A stretch of DNA of 64,000 nucleotides from Azolla caroliniana (Eukaryota > Polypodiophyta). Shown in pieces: positions 26,293 through 37,145 of this stretch. The stretch's first letter is position 1. The number at the start of each line of letters is the position of its first letter. Below the pieces are notes generated by a model, which saw only the letters and a program-made list of their open reading frames with translations, made no database searches and was not told where the DNA came from. The translations under genes and the position numbers were made by a program. The stretch covers positions 3,472,001-3,536,000 of the forward strand of contig JBHGNT010000006.1 of the NCBI GenBank assembly GCA_043228905.1, given 5' to 3'.

Positions 26293-26750
26293 ATTCATTG
26301 TTGTTTGGTCTTCTTCCAATTCACCAAAGCATCTTCAATCCTGGGTGAATGATGGTGCGATGTGAGCCCTAACGGAGATTGTAAGTAAGCCCTAGTATTC
26401 AAAAAGAACTATTTGTTTCCAAGATTACTACTTATTGACGAATATATCCATATACTTGCAACTACACCTTAACCTCTAAACTCTAGTATTCTAAGACATA
26501 CGGCGTGGTGGAAGGTATCTATACCTTCGAATTCGAAATATTTCTGCAATCTGACTCCTCAAGGACATTGATATTTTGTAAGGAGAAACAACAAAGGTCC
26601 TTAGGAAGGAGAAAAACTAAGAAAACGGGGATCGAGAGAAACTTTTGAAAACAACAAGAAAATAAGAGATAGAAAGAAAGATAGATAGATAGATACCTGG
26701 GAGGTGAGGGACAGAGATCGAACACCGCGTCTGAGAAAGCTTGGAGACAT
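12992..26750 (-). CDS. IVD: isovaleryl-CoA dehydrogenase, mitochondrial
   Basis: Sixteen coding exons on the minus strand: 26750-26697, 24513-24445, 24150-24067, 23898-23841, 23757-23633, 23556-23512, 23435-23387, 20263-20154, 19948-19872, 19404-19354, 18931-18867, 18766-18612, 16441-16401, 15179-15125, 14274-14218, 13138-12992. All phases join into one 413-residue frame, close to the family's usual 410. It is an FAD acyl-CoA dehydrogenase of leucine (and phytol) breakdown in the matrix, oxidising isovaleryl-CoA and passing electrons to ETF. Exons 1-2 give a basic, Ser/Leu/Arg-rich presequence. Then come the N-domain ([17 protein letters not shown]), the ACAD signature [22 protein letters not shown], and [14 protein letters not shown]. 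The last contains Glu274, aligned with the IVD-type catalytic base; its position there separates IVD from other ACADs. The C-terminus holds [11 protein letters not shown] and [10 protein letters not shown]. Intron 7 carries a LINE, intron 12 a 248-bp tandem array and intron 8 a GC donor. Exons 1 and 2 are the least certain because the presequence is not conserved. Confidence 0.95.
15180..16400. other. IVD intron 13 with unrecognised open stretches
   Basis: This 1.2-kb intron holds a 104-codon minus-strand frame at 15877-16191 and shorter frames beside it. They are hydrophobic and aromatic-rich without a domain I know. They may be remains of a transposable element; nothing ties them to IVD coding. 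Confidence 0.35.
17085..17260 (-). mobile_element. LINE 3'-end fragment in IVD intron 12
   Basis: On the minus strand the sequence ends with TTGTTTGGTCTTATAGGCC, TTTTGGCCTCTTAAAAGACG and a (CTTT)n tail near 17085-17096. It closely matches, in opposite orientation, the end of the plus-strand LINE at 22830-23007, including the shared TTGATTTGTTGTTCTCAAAG block. No reverse-transcriptase sequence remains, so it is a strongly 5'-truncated copy. Confidence 0.75.
17386..18377. repeat. four 248-bp tandem repeat units in IVD intron 12
   Basis: Unit starts (GACAAAAGTAACGTGGACTG) fall at 17386, 17634, 17882 and 18130, an exact 248-bp period. By eye the four units differ at only a handful of positions. 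Repeated minus-strand open frames of 77 codons at 17461-17694 and 17957-18190 come purely from the repeat and are not genes. Near identity points to recent unequal exchange. Confidence 0.95.
19450..19535 (-). mobile_element. diverged LINE 3'-tail remnant in IVD intron 9
   Basis: On the minus strand the order GATCTCATAAGCC, TTTTGGTCTTTCAT, GATAATATTACTATC then (CTTT)-like tail matches the end of the simple-repeat-tailed LINE family seen at 17.1, 22.9, 45.1 and 62.3 kb. No coding part remains. Confidence 0.5.
20152..20153 (-). other. GC splice donor (GC-AG intron 8 of IVD)
   Basis: Exon 8 ends in ACATTG and the intron begins GCAAGTTCC on the minus strand; the acceptor CTGCAG is at 19949. Ending at TTG gives the family sequence NGPTANTL followed by IVYAKSD. 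The nearest alternative GT (four bases further on) would add four bases and shift the frame into the next exon. GCAAGT is the strong consensus for GC donors. Confidence 0.8.
20830..23007 (+). mobile_element. 5'-truncated, decayed LINE in IVD intron 7
   Basis: Plus-strand reverse-transcriptase remnants: [17 protein letters not shown] near 20855, then [14 protein letters not shown] near 20960, QGCPLS near 21150 and the YADD active-site box at 21261-21272, followed by MNKTKVMVF and YTYLGVTI. Stop codons and frameshifts break the frame throughout. The element closes with a 3' tail motif (GGTCTTATAAGCC, TTTTGGCCTCTTAAAAGACG) and a (TTCT)n repeat at 22991-23007 instead of poly(A). It lies antisense to IVD. 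The 5' boundary is approximate. Confidence 0.85.
24833..25024. repeat. perfect 96-bp tandem duplication
   Basis: Two copies, 24833-24928 and 24929-25024, appear identical base for base. They lie in IVD intron 1. Because 96 is a multiple of three, an open frame (24694-25080, plus) runs through both and repeats 32 residues. That frame has no domain I know. Confidence 0.9.
25040..26200. repeat. diverged direct duplication, one copy interrupted by a MITE
   Basis: Copy A is 25040-25147 plus 25756-25850. Copy B is about 26010-26200. Shared landmarks in order: GTGAATGTCATCC, CTCATATG, CACAATTT, CCATAAATG and AAAAATGTACACAAAGA. Copy B lacks the 600-bp insert, so it shows what the empty site looked like. 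Confidence 0.75.
25148..25747. mobile_element. 600-bp hAT-type MITE
   Basis: The insert begins TAGCAATCAGC and ends CCAATTGCTA, giving a 7-bp terminal inverted repeat (TAGCAAT/ATTGCTA). A perfect 8-bp target duplication CAATTTGC lies on each side (25140-25147 and 25748-25755). An 8-bp duplication is diagnostic of hAT-superfamily insertion. There is no transposase frame inside, so it is non-autonomous. The interior has GTTTGAACTGAA-like and AACTGTTTCAG-like motifs and an ACCGAACCG/CCATGGCTTAA block also found in the 45.6-kb element. Confidence 0.85.
26194..26291. repeat. compound (AC)n(AT)n(ATAC)n microsatellite
   Basis: ACACAC run from about 26196, then TA/ATAC repeats and a long AT run ending near 26290. 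It lies in IVD intron 1 and immediately follows copy B of the local duplication. Confidence 0.9.
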
Positions 26751-29724
26751 TCTCAACAGAAAGTGTTAGCGAGACAACAGAGTATGCCGGCCCCTTAGCT
26801 AAAGAGAACGAACAAAAAAGATCATCATCGTCCTCATCCTCATCCTCACCCTCATCTCGTCGTTGTCATCAGATTTCCTTCGGCACACGTGGCAGGACAC
26901 GTGGCAGGACGCTGACATGGCAGTACTCCATTGGTCGTCTTCAAACATAGCGCCAACTAGGTGTGGCCATGGCGACAAATGGAAGTGGTCCCGCCAGAAC
27001 AATTTCCGATGGATGGATCGGCGCCTTCAAATTTGGTATCATTTGGTAACGCTCGGGTTACACGTAGCGGAGTGAATGATGATGCAGTTGGATCGCTCCT
27101 TGGGAAAGAAGAAGGTAGGTAGCTTTATGAGTTGCTCGATGAGGACCAAATCTGGGGTTCGGGAACCAAGTTTCAAAGGGAAAGAAAGCCTTATGAACAA
27201 GGGTGTGGTGTTGATACGATGACAATGTCGTGATTGCCGAACACATCTTTAATTAATGGACCCATGTTGATACTTAGAGAGTTCATTGGTTGCAAAAAAT
27301 AACTAGGGCTTCAAGGGATTAGGCTTGCACGTCATAAAGTTGGAGTTTGGTTGCAATATTCCTTCCTTTTTGCCTTTATCTTGGTCGGTCTGACAATGTA
27401 GATTGTACTACATATGTGTGAAAGTTAACGTGGCATCAAAGCTATGTTAGAGATTCAAACATGTCTTCGGGATGATGTTGCCCAAGATTCAATCCCATAG
27501 AGAAGCACCAGTGTCATCAATGTGACAAATCTCTCAAGTACACAACATTTCTAGGTTTTACAAAATATTGTCTTTTTATTACATGGCTATGGTATTGTCC
27601 ACATCGATAAAGCATAAGTTTGTTTGTTTGTTTTTTCCCAAAAAAATATACTACAACATGTACCAAAGAGCCCTTTTTTTTAAATTCTAACCGTTGGCTT
27701 AAATAAATACTTCGGTGTAGAGTAGAACCACTCCACCTTATCAAAAATTCGTTTATAAAATATGCATCCGTCCCAGATGGTATGAAACTCCAATCGCTTG
27801 AGCTCCGCATGTTGCAGATTACCTTTTATACTATTCAAAGAACCTTTAAGATTATGCACAATCTCTGTCTAAATCCCAAAAATGATGTAGGCAAGTCTTT
27901 CAATCACATTTTGAAATTCCTTCAAACATCGAGCCTTCCATATATACTAAATTGCAATACTACTTACCAATTGCCATATTTGAGGTACAAGATAAACCAA
28001 TAGTATATGAACAAGAGGAGGTTGCATATGCTATTGCTATGAGACGTCGTTTGATGCAAAAAACATTGATATCTTTGAATCCACAAATTGAGACTAATAA
28101 AGCATAAGTTGTGCAATATATGAAAAAGTACTTGACAACCTCATGGGGTTGGTTTATTGTGGTAACATCTTTGACTCCAATCATCATGGTCTGGACTTCA
28201 GAAATTTGCGATAGATGCTATGTTTTTGTTAAGTTTTCTCACATACTAACTATGATATCAATGATGCGCTCAAGTTTCTCATCCTTCTTGGCCTCGTAAA
28301 CCAATTAAGAACTTGAGAATCTTCACTCCTTGTGTGAGCTCACCTTGAATCCAATTGTTTTAATCTACTTGCCCTTGGATCATACAGTATGTGGCTCTGC
28401 CATCATCTTCTTAATGACAACAACGAGGTGATGTGAGTAGAAGAGGGTTTGCCTCAAAGTTGTGTCTACCATCAAGTTTGTTGGGAGTTGACATTATAGC
28501 TTCTCGCTTTATCTCCTCACGCTATTTATTGCTAAGTGTTTAACTCCACTGAATACGTGCATTAATCTTATAGTGTTTATCTTCGCTCATTAATTAGATT
28601 TCCTTCTCTTCTTATATATATATATATAAGAGTGTTGGTTAAGCATATGTGTTCTGTAACTACGTTAATTTTGTAAAAAAGTGACGAGAGGTTCATTCAG
28701 ACAATTACCAAAATCATGCATATATTAAGAGTGATTGATGACCACTCTTACCCATCTCGATAGCAATAAGGTATACGTTGATATAATCCTACATCACAAA
28801 CTACCATAGGAAGAACTTTGTCAAGTAAGATGTCAGCTTCATGTGACACACCTAGAAACCATATATCTAATTTAACCCCATTATCAAAAATGAAAATCAT
28901 TGCTCGAAGTTAACATTCAATGTTGTTTAGTGAGCTCCACAGCTCCCAAGTGAAGCGAATGTGTTGTTCAATGAGAAAGCAACCTAAAAGAAGAGGGGAT
29001 GCTAAGGAAGTCTTGACATTAGAAATAAGGGGCTAAATTAAGGTGTTTAGATAGCTAGCTACCCTACAAATTCTTTGGTATTTGCGCAACTTTTAGTTTG
29101 TTTTTCTTTATATATTTCTTGCTTTTTTCCTCGATTGTATGATTAGATGCTAATCATTTGATCCTCCAGACCATGAAGATGACAAATACTTGTCAAGAGT
29201 TCTAGGAATTGAAAGATTCCTTCCAATTTTGACGATGGGAAAACTTAATGTACACCCAAACATCTAACCTCCATGTGCCATGACTCAAATGGGAGCATCT
29301 TTGAGTAGGGTGGAAGGATTAGCAAACAAAATCCCCAAGAGAAATATAGTTGTAATATAGATGACAAGCATATTATTGTTCGGATATGAAAATTGTTACA
29401 AGCTTTCTTTATTACTTGTTTGTGGCATATTGTCTTCTTCATAATGGCTCATATTTTCTATATTAGGTGCTACAACAAAAAAGAAGCAAAAAGTGGATCT
29501 AACACAAACTTGTACTATACTCTCTTTGTTTGTAGAGAGAGGGGGGGGGTTATTAGAATGCCAACTATTCTTCTTCCAGAGGCATTCTTTGCTTTCCTTT
29601 TTATTTATTATGAAGCAATGGTTTCATGATTTGGTTGTTCTCCAATACTACAAATCAATTGTAATCATCGTCGGCTTTAGGTTGTTTCTGCTTATTTTTT
29701 AATGTTTTTCTTGCGTTGTAACCT
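26751..29724. other. intergenic region between IVD and the AT74-like gene
   Basis: Upstream of the IVD ATG (26750) the first few hundred bases are comparatively GC-rich and should contain the IVD promoter and 5' UTR. An exact repeat of the CACGTGGCAGGAC type occurs twice near 26887-26912 and contains the G-box core CACGTG. Beyond that the region is AT-rich and holds a decayed LINE end at 27560-27990. No gene is recognised. Confidence 0.5.
27560..27990 (-). mobile_element. decayed L1-type LINE 3'-end fragment
   Basis: Translated on the minus strand, the stretch near 27955-27880 reads YIWKARCLKEFQNVIERL. This matches YIWKARCLKVFQGMVRPP in the large L1-type element at 37.1-42.1 kb. It is interrupted by stop codons. 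A T run near 27672 on the plus strand could be its poly(A) tail. Edges are approximate. Confidence 0.65.
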
Positions 29725-32700
29725 TCAAACATTCTTCACAATATCTAGGGGTATTCCTCCATTTTCAACAATGTGATTATTGTTATCAAGATGAACAAAG
29801 AATGATGGACCATAAGTGATCCAATCATAATTTAGCTCTCCAACTTTAGCAGTCACTTGCCTGTAAAATAAAATTGCTATTATAAACTTAAGTGATCTGA
29901 TATCGGAATGACATAAAATTATTACACAGAAAAAAGATTCTCTAAGATGAAAATTTAATGCAATGATTTTCTTTTGCGTAATCTAGGATTGATATAGGTT
30001 TACATGCGTAGGTCATTCCATTTGTTTTTGACAATCTTGGACTAATCAAATGGGGTCACAGTATGATCCATATGTATCATACATGCACTCGCATTCGAGA
30101 ATGTTTCAATCATTTGAGTATGGTAAACACCCTCGAAGTATGGTAAATACCATAGTTTTGTATTCATTATTTATTATAAGGTAATTTGTTTTTAAGGTAA
30201 AAAGTGTAAAAAAAACATAAGAATGTTTTGATAACATACGCATTCGTATGAAAAAGAATGTTTACCAATGCATTCAAGTATATTACGTACTATGAATGGG
30301 CTAAGTTGGTCAATTTTCTAATGCAGTAAAAACCATAGATCCACAACAAAATGACAACTTCGAACAAAGAGAATATGTTTACATACCATTCTTGATCCAA
30401 AAGCATTTCGTGTGTGAGGCCAAATGCCTTGAGTTCTTCCCGCGAATGATGTACTAGCAAGCTATATCTGCCATCATCCACATACGTAGAGGTTACCACA
30501 TAAAACATTGTATCCTCCCAAAATGCCCCTGAACATTTCTTTATTTCCACAGTGCCACTAGGTTTTCGTTATTTCTCCAAATGCCCTAGGTCAACCCCCG
30601 TTCAAGCAATTAGAGAGTCAATTCATCCCCTTTTCCTCAATTATATGTGCTACTTGGGCAACCATTTGGTCATTTTGTCCCATGTGACTAGGGCTTTTGG
30701 AGGAAGAATGAAGCCATAGGGCATTTCGGGAAAGAAAGAAAAACTCGGGGACTTGGGGGTATTTCGGAGTTTTTCCCATGAACGAATCTTCTGTGTCAAA
30801 GAAAATGATCACCATTCCAGCTCTCAAACACAGAACTACGGCCATTAGAGAACACTTCGAACAACAAAAGCAATTCAATGATCAACATTCAGATGAAATA
30901 CCGACTAAATGCCCAAGACATCTAAACACTGTAGTAACTTCTTTCTCCACTCATGAGTTATTCTAGAATCCGAGGATGTAACCTATAACGCTAACCTATC
31001 CGAATGCATGTGTCACCAGCAAATCAAGGTAGGAAAAAACTTGCAATATCCATGCCTCTCTCAACACCCAAAAAGGGGTATACATTTACAATATCATCAT
31101 TCGAGAGGGAATTGACTAAGAGGATTTGGGGGAAATGATGAATATCCAAGGGCATTTGAGGAAATAAAGAAAAACATAAGCGTAATTGAAAGTGATTCGA
31201 TTTCTAATCACGTTTATGCTATTCACCATGATTGATTATCAATACTATACATATATACACATGCTTGCATGTGTCGCGAACTTAGTTTCCAAATAATGGA
31301 GGTGAACTACTCTTTTTTTGTTGCCATTGTCTCACTGTTCCTTTAAATCATAGCAGGACAGGCAATTCATATAGCTAACTAAATCAAATCTACTTACCTT
31401 GACCTTTGCATACAACATTTCGGAATAAGTTGTTCGATTTTAGTTGCATGTAAATTTAATGAGTATTTTACGAACAAAATAATCTTAAACACTGAAGCAA
31501 AAAAGTTCTGATTAATGTGATTAACAATAGAAAAGCAATTCAGGCCAATATAATTAACATGAACTTTATAACAAGAAGATATGATTCACAAATCTCACGG
31601 TTAGAAATCCACAAAGATTTGGGTAAACATGGATGAGAACAGACAAAATGACATTACTTAATGCACACCAATATTGTTCAAGGTAAAAAAACGAAGATGA
31701 GATAAAAGGAAATTGTTTTCTCTTACCTTCCACCATTGCCAAGTTGCATGACAAGCAATCCTGTATTGGTAAAATTATGTAGTCCTTCAAACTGTTTTAC
31801 AGTCCACTTATACCATCGCGTAAGAAAAACTCGTAAAGTAAGCCCATGAGAAACGAGAACTAGATTGATGTTTTCAGACCTCGTCCCTGGGGGCTGGAAA
31901 CGGCCAATATCAATATCAGCTTTCAATGTTTCTCTAAACCCTGAAATCCAATCGATCATGTAAATGTTAAAATACACCGTCCTTATACACTGTTTTTGCA
32001 AGAAACTATGTGAGGATTTTCTTTTTTCTTTTTTCTTTCTTACCAGTAATTCTATCATATACATCTGCTGCTGATTCACCATCAGGAAATCTGTAAAAGA
32101 AGCGGCCATACCGGAGTCGTACTTCCTTCTCTTTCCGCATTTTTTCTCGGTCTTGGAAGTTCCCTGTACAATAAGTAGTTTCCATGGCAATCATTTCAAA
32201 ACAGCTAATGCTGATGATTAGGTGCTACATTAGTTATATCAACATCATTTTAATTACTATGCCCAGATGTGATTCATCATCACTCACTTATATGTTCTCT
32301 CTATTTCTTTGTGTATCATGACTTAAACTTTGTATTTAGATATATCCCACTTCAATTGTTATTTCCAGCTGTCAGTAATAGACATTCTCAATTTATGACA
32401 TGCAAAAGAGTTTAGGGTTTAGGTTTTATGGGAACAAAAGTAGCCACTTCCATGTTTTCCTTGGTTTAGGTTAACAAAAGTGATTACTACTTTAGATTTT
32501 GTGGTTAGGGTAACAAACGTGGTCGCTTCCTTTAGAGTTAGTATTTTGGGTAATAGAAGTAGCCAAGTCTTCAGGGTTTAGAGTTTAAGGTAACAAAATT
32601 AATCATTTTGTGCGGTTTAGTGTAATCAAAGTAGACATTTTATTGATCATTCAGGTTCGACGTGTAGGGTAACAAAATTAGTCATTTCCTTGTAGTGACA

Positions 32701-33343
32701 ACCACAATTAAGAAGCTAACCACAGTTAACCATCATGGTTGAGCAAATATTAGTAGCTAACTATATTAAAAGATCCAGAAAAAATAAGAAGATAAATGAA
32801 GGTAGAGAGAGTGTGTGTGTTATGTGTGTGAGTGGAAAGATTTTGAACCAACTTACCAAAATCCTGTTCTCTCAATCGAGGTTCTTCTCGGACACCGACA
32901 ATTCGATCTCTTTCAAATGCCATACCGATACCTTTCAATGTCTGGAGAGTTCTTTTATACGGAGAAACATAGAAATATACTCTCCAATCATCACAACCAT
33001 CACTCTCTATGAGCTTCCTTATATCTTTCCCACAATTCACAGCTTGATTCCACCCAGTTTCTGTGAGGGAAATCTTGTTATCAGGGATCCTAGTATACGC
33101 GCTTTCGTCGACATTTCCTTCGCTCTGGCCATGGCGAACTAATATAATGCGCTTTGGCCGGAATGGGCGCTCATGATTTAATGGAGGAGGGAGAGGAGGA
33201 ACATCAGCAGAGCATTTGATGCAGAAATTGTAGAGCTTGAGTGATGATCTGCTGTTGTGATTGTGATTAAGCCCACCACCACTATGGCTGGAGCTTAACC
33301 TAGTGAAGCATGAGCTTGAGGAATTGCTATAGCAAGCCATCAT
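29725..33343 (-). CDS. AT74: AT74-like phosphoglycerate-mutase-family (histidine phosphatase) protein
   Basis: Five coding exons on the minus strand: 33343-32857, 32163-32044, 31940-31727, 30467-30387 and 29860-29725. All introns are GT-AG and phases match, giving 345 residues. It belongs to the histidine phosphatase superfamily. The phosphate-accepting His71 lies in the RHG motif (IILVRHGQSEGN), and the second catalytic His234 in LVLVSHGLTLRVF. The acid and arginine boxes (SPYKRTLQTLKGI, RLREQDFGNFQD) fit plant AT74-type proteins such as the Arabidopsis AT74 product, whose substrate I do not know. Residues 1-60 are Ser/Asn/Pro-rich with few acids, compatible with a plastid transit peptide. 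The start is the first of two adjacent ATGs (33343, 33340); the frame upstream of them, coding an Ile-Thr run, comes from a (ATGGTG)n repeat and is most likely 5' UTR. The last exon is the least conserved. Confidence 0.92.
32405..32690. repeat. degenerate about 50-bp minisatellite in AT74-like intron 1
   Basis: About six imperfect units, each with a TTTAG(G)GTT-like core followed by GGTAACAAAA and GTAGYCAYTTCC. The cores resemble the plant telomere repeat TTTAGGG but are separated by unique sequence, so it is not an interstitial telomere tract in the strict sense. Confidence 0.75.
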
Positions 33344-33368
33344 GAAGAAGGGGGAGGGGGTAGGGATG

Positions 33369-33403
33369 GAAATGGTGATGGTGATGGTGATGGTGATGGT
33401 AAT
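33369..33403. repeat. (ATGGTG)n hexanucleotide repeat in the AT74-like leader
   Basis: Five tandem ATGGTG/GTGATG units, 25-60 bp upstream of the ATG. On the gene strand they read ATCACC and, if translated, Ile-Thr repeats. Confidence 0.85.
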
Positions 33404-36395
33404 GAAAGCAGAGGAGCCATGAGACCTTGCAAGTTGCAACTGGATGATGTCTGTGTCTCTGACATACACACACAACAGATAATGCTACATACAAACTACA
33501 GTATGCACCATATACATATGTATACATATGTATGTATGCTGTGGTCAGATTGGACAGCCCACTTGCTTAACATTGAAAGGCTACAAGCTGTGTTTCATGG
33601 CCCAAAGACCATATGGACCCCTTTGTGTCGAGCTTATGGTCCTCGATCGTCCCCCCAAGCATCATGCCCTGTTCGTGGGCCTTTCTCAGGGATCACCATT
33701 CTTATCGTGTTTCCGTCCTGCCTTTTTTTGGGGTTATCATGTGTGAACAAATAAACACTTTGGCAAGGGCGGTTTCGGCTCTCATTGGTCAGACAATGGA
33801 TTGAACACAAGCTTTCGTGGGTTTCAATTCCGTGTCATTTGCACACCTAAAATGCATCTCGATGGTCACGCATGAAAATGGGGCGGTTCAAGCGTTTGAT
33901 CGTACCGTATTGGATCAAGAGGGCAAACATGTATTACAAGTGTGTCACTGACGAAGACTTGACTCATGTGTATCCAATCAAATTTGTGGCCTTTCCTACC
34001 TATTGACCATTCCACTTTTTGTAAGCTTTATTTTCCAACTTTATCGTTGAAAGATGTCTTCCATTGTGAGTGTGACCTTAGTTGTTTTGACATAAGGAGC
34101 TTCCCCCAATGAGTCATGGCATATCTAGATAGGTTTGATGGCAATTAGGAGGGTTCAAGGAGTAAGTTCATTCATGCCTAACTGTTTGAAACATTACAAG
34201 CTTCTCTTACGAAGCAAAACATGCTTAGCTCATCTATAAGTTTCTCAAAACTTAGGGGTATCACGATGTCCATCTAAGGTCAATATGTTACAATATATCA
34301 AAGCTTCTTTGGACAAGGCATAGTATATGTAGGTAGCTACGTGTGGGTAAAGGCATGGGGAAGGGGAAATTTCGTGGTGGTCAATGACCCATGTCCTATT
34401 ATTTGGTGACTTCTTTCTTATACTAGTCATTTTCTTTTGGGGTCATAGTATATAGGGTTTGCCAATGCTATTATACAATGAATAAATAACTTAAAATATA
34501 TAGTTTTCTGAATTTAGATTATGATTTCACTACCAATTTTGGGAAATGAACTATGTATGTGATTGCCATATCCTGACTTGGAGTTTATGTGTCATTTATG
34601 TTGAGCCATTGAGTGGAACATGACATAGAGCAACTTTTGACACCTTATTCAAATACATATGCCATATTGGATAAGACTAACAAATGTATTGCCATTGCCT
34701 AATTCAAATATGTCATAAGAAACTTTAGTGGTCACCAGATGACTCCTACTTAGGAACGTGCGATATTATTGGGATTATCATTGTTGGGGCTCTTTGGTTT
34801 CCATTTAATTTCATCTACAATGAATACAACTCTACGATTGTTTAACTAGATACATGGGCGATGTAGTTTGTTCATGTTTGGCTTTTGGTATTAATTATAT
34901 CATCTCTAAATACCATTTGATGATTCAAAATTGATCAATGCATACATTTGCAAACAAATGTTACCGTCATAGTCATTGTTTGTACCTGTATATGATTCAA
35001 AAAACTTTCAATGACTTGTCTCTATGAAACTTCCATTTATGAAGATTTCGGCATGATTTGTCATTAAAATAATTATAACAATCAATGAGGTAAGATATGC
35101 GAGCATTTTTTTCTTTTGTGAAAGATGACCATTCATACCTACGAAGTTTGCACCTTCTAGAAACAAATCACTTATTTTTGGGTACAAATTCCTTGTCATA
35201 TGCAAGTATATGCAAGAAAATGGCTTTAACGATGACTCCACGAATGTGATGTCCTAGTTTTGTCCTTTAACCCCTTTTAGGTCCCTTCTGGAACAAGGAT
35301 CCACCTTTTCCATGGCAACCTTTTTTTGCATTTGAAACTTGTACCTCTCGCGATTCCCATTGATTCTACCCATGTGCTTTCATTTGTGTTGTGAAAGATT
35401 TATTTGTGTGGGATAGATTAATTACTCGTTAAAAAAATTATTGTAGCATTGTTTTTACATATAAGGCTTTCTTTTTACGTAGAACGCTTTTGTAAACTTG
35501 TTCTATAACATAAGTTTTAATTTCTCATTTATGCTTCAAGATTACATGGTAAAATCATGCATAAAAATTCACAACCCGAAGAAAGTGTATTCATGTTGTT
35601 TGCAACTTCTAATGATGGAATTGTTCACAATTGAATGTGAACATAAGAGATACACATACTTTTTTATTTGCATGGTTAAGCGCACAAATGTGAAGCTATA
35701 AAAGGATGGAGCAAATGATCATGTTGTCTACGTCTCAAATGAGATTGTTTATGATTTCAAAAAAGTTCCATAAGATACACCAATCACAATCAAGTGTGGA
35801 CCCATAAGAAACACATCATCATGTTGGCTCTTGTTCACTTCATGGGTGATGCAAGTTCCATTGCATAATCTAATGCATCGAATTTATCCATTAATAATGG
35901 ATTTGTAATGACAGTATAAGAGAGTTCATGTTTAGTACGAATTCTAAAACAACATGATCCTTGTTAAATGAAAACAAAGATTGTTGAGGTAAGAAGCTCA
36001 ACCATTCATAGTGTGTGAACACATGCACGAACATGTACATCATAGACAACCTCCCACCGCACACATTTGTTATAAAATTGTAACCACCCTTCTCATATGT
36101 AAGAGAATAATTGTTGTAACCAATGTAAAGGATATCTCATATCCCACCCACTCCCATCATGAAAAGTAATGAGAACGTAGACCTATATAAACCAAGCCCA
36201 CTCTCTTTCATAAAGTGTTGATTGTTTAGCAGTGTTCTCATTATAAGTTATAATATTTCCCCCCCTCTTGCTCAATATAGTTTTTGGTGTATAAAATTGT
36301 GTGTGTGTTGGTTGTCTCATAGGTTGCAAATGGTCTCCCACACACACAATTTCTATTTATTTTATTCTACGATAACTTCCTATCTAGCTATCCGA
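33404..36395. other. intergenic region upstream of the AT74-like gene
   Basis: The first hundred bases should contain the AT74-like promoter; a CATATGTATACATATG palindromic microsatellite lies near 33512-33532. The remaining 2.8 kb is AT-rich with no coding signal or element I recognise. Confidence 0.5.
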
Positions 36396-36960
36396 TTTAT
36401 TTTTTTATTTTTTTATTTTTTAAAACTCATTCCATTAGTTATAAAAGTTTACAAATGAGATTAGTATATACAAATCCCTGTAGGGACACGATAGGTCCAT
36501 CTTATGTGGATGCCCACCGACTCAATAAAGGGGGAGGACGACCATTGTTGGATGAAGGCTAGTCGTTGTCTTTCAACTCCATCAGAGTCACCCTTGAGGC
36601 CATTATATTGGCTCTTTAGAGCGGCTACCACTTCACTCCATATCTCTTGCATTAACACTATTGGCTGCACGGTTTGGTTGGAGAAGATCCGTCTACACCG
36701 TTGTTTCCATAGAAACCAAAGAGTTATTGGGTTGACCAATTCCAACACAACTTGAGATTTGGCATTGATAGGAGTTGAGTGGACATTGTCGATGGGGGAG
36801 AAAAAAAACCTCTCGTGCTTTTATAACCAAAGTCATCCCCTCTTCCTGATTCTCATATCTATGAACCGGGACCTGCCATGATAGCCAACATACATTCCTC
36901 CACTTGATTGAGTCTTGCACCTGGCATAATTGCGATAAGCGGCCAACCCCTCAACTATAT
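36396..36960 (-). mobile_element. L1-type LINE 3'-end fragment
   Basis: The minus strand encodes LWFLWKQRCRRIFSNQTVQP near 36720-36655 and IQQWSSSP further on. This is the same C-terminal region as LWYIWKARCLKVFQ in the neighbouring 5-kb element. On the plus strand its 3' end is a T-rich run (36398-36421), i.e. a poly(A)-like tail on the element strand. The copy is strongly 5'-truncated, with an internal frameshift near 36.7 kb. Confidence 0.8.
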
Positions 36961-37145
36961 GATTTTTTACACAAATTACTTTATAATATGGCATAATTTT
37001 GGAGAAACATATTATAACAAGGTTGTTTGTATTCAACTTTGAATGTTGATAATGGAACCATGAGAAACACATAACCTTGCTTGGGTAGAAGCCAAAATTG
37101 TTCAACCATTATTTGTACATGTATTATACGAAACAATATTTGTGA

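Noticed and set aside
26519-26725. Minus-strand 68-codon frame as IVD first exon
   Set aside because: It starts 25 bases downstream of the ATG in another frame; the 18-codon exon ending at 26697 joins exon 2 in phase and gives a plausible presequence.
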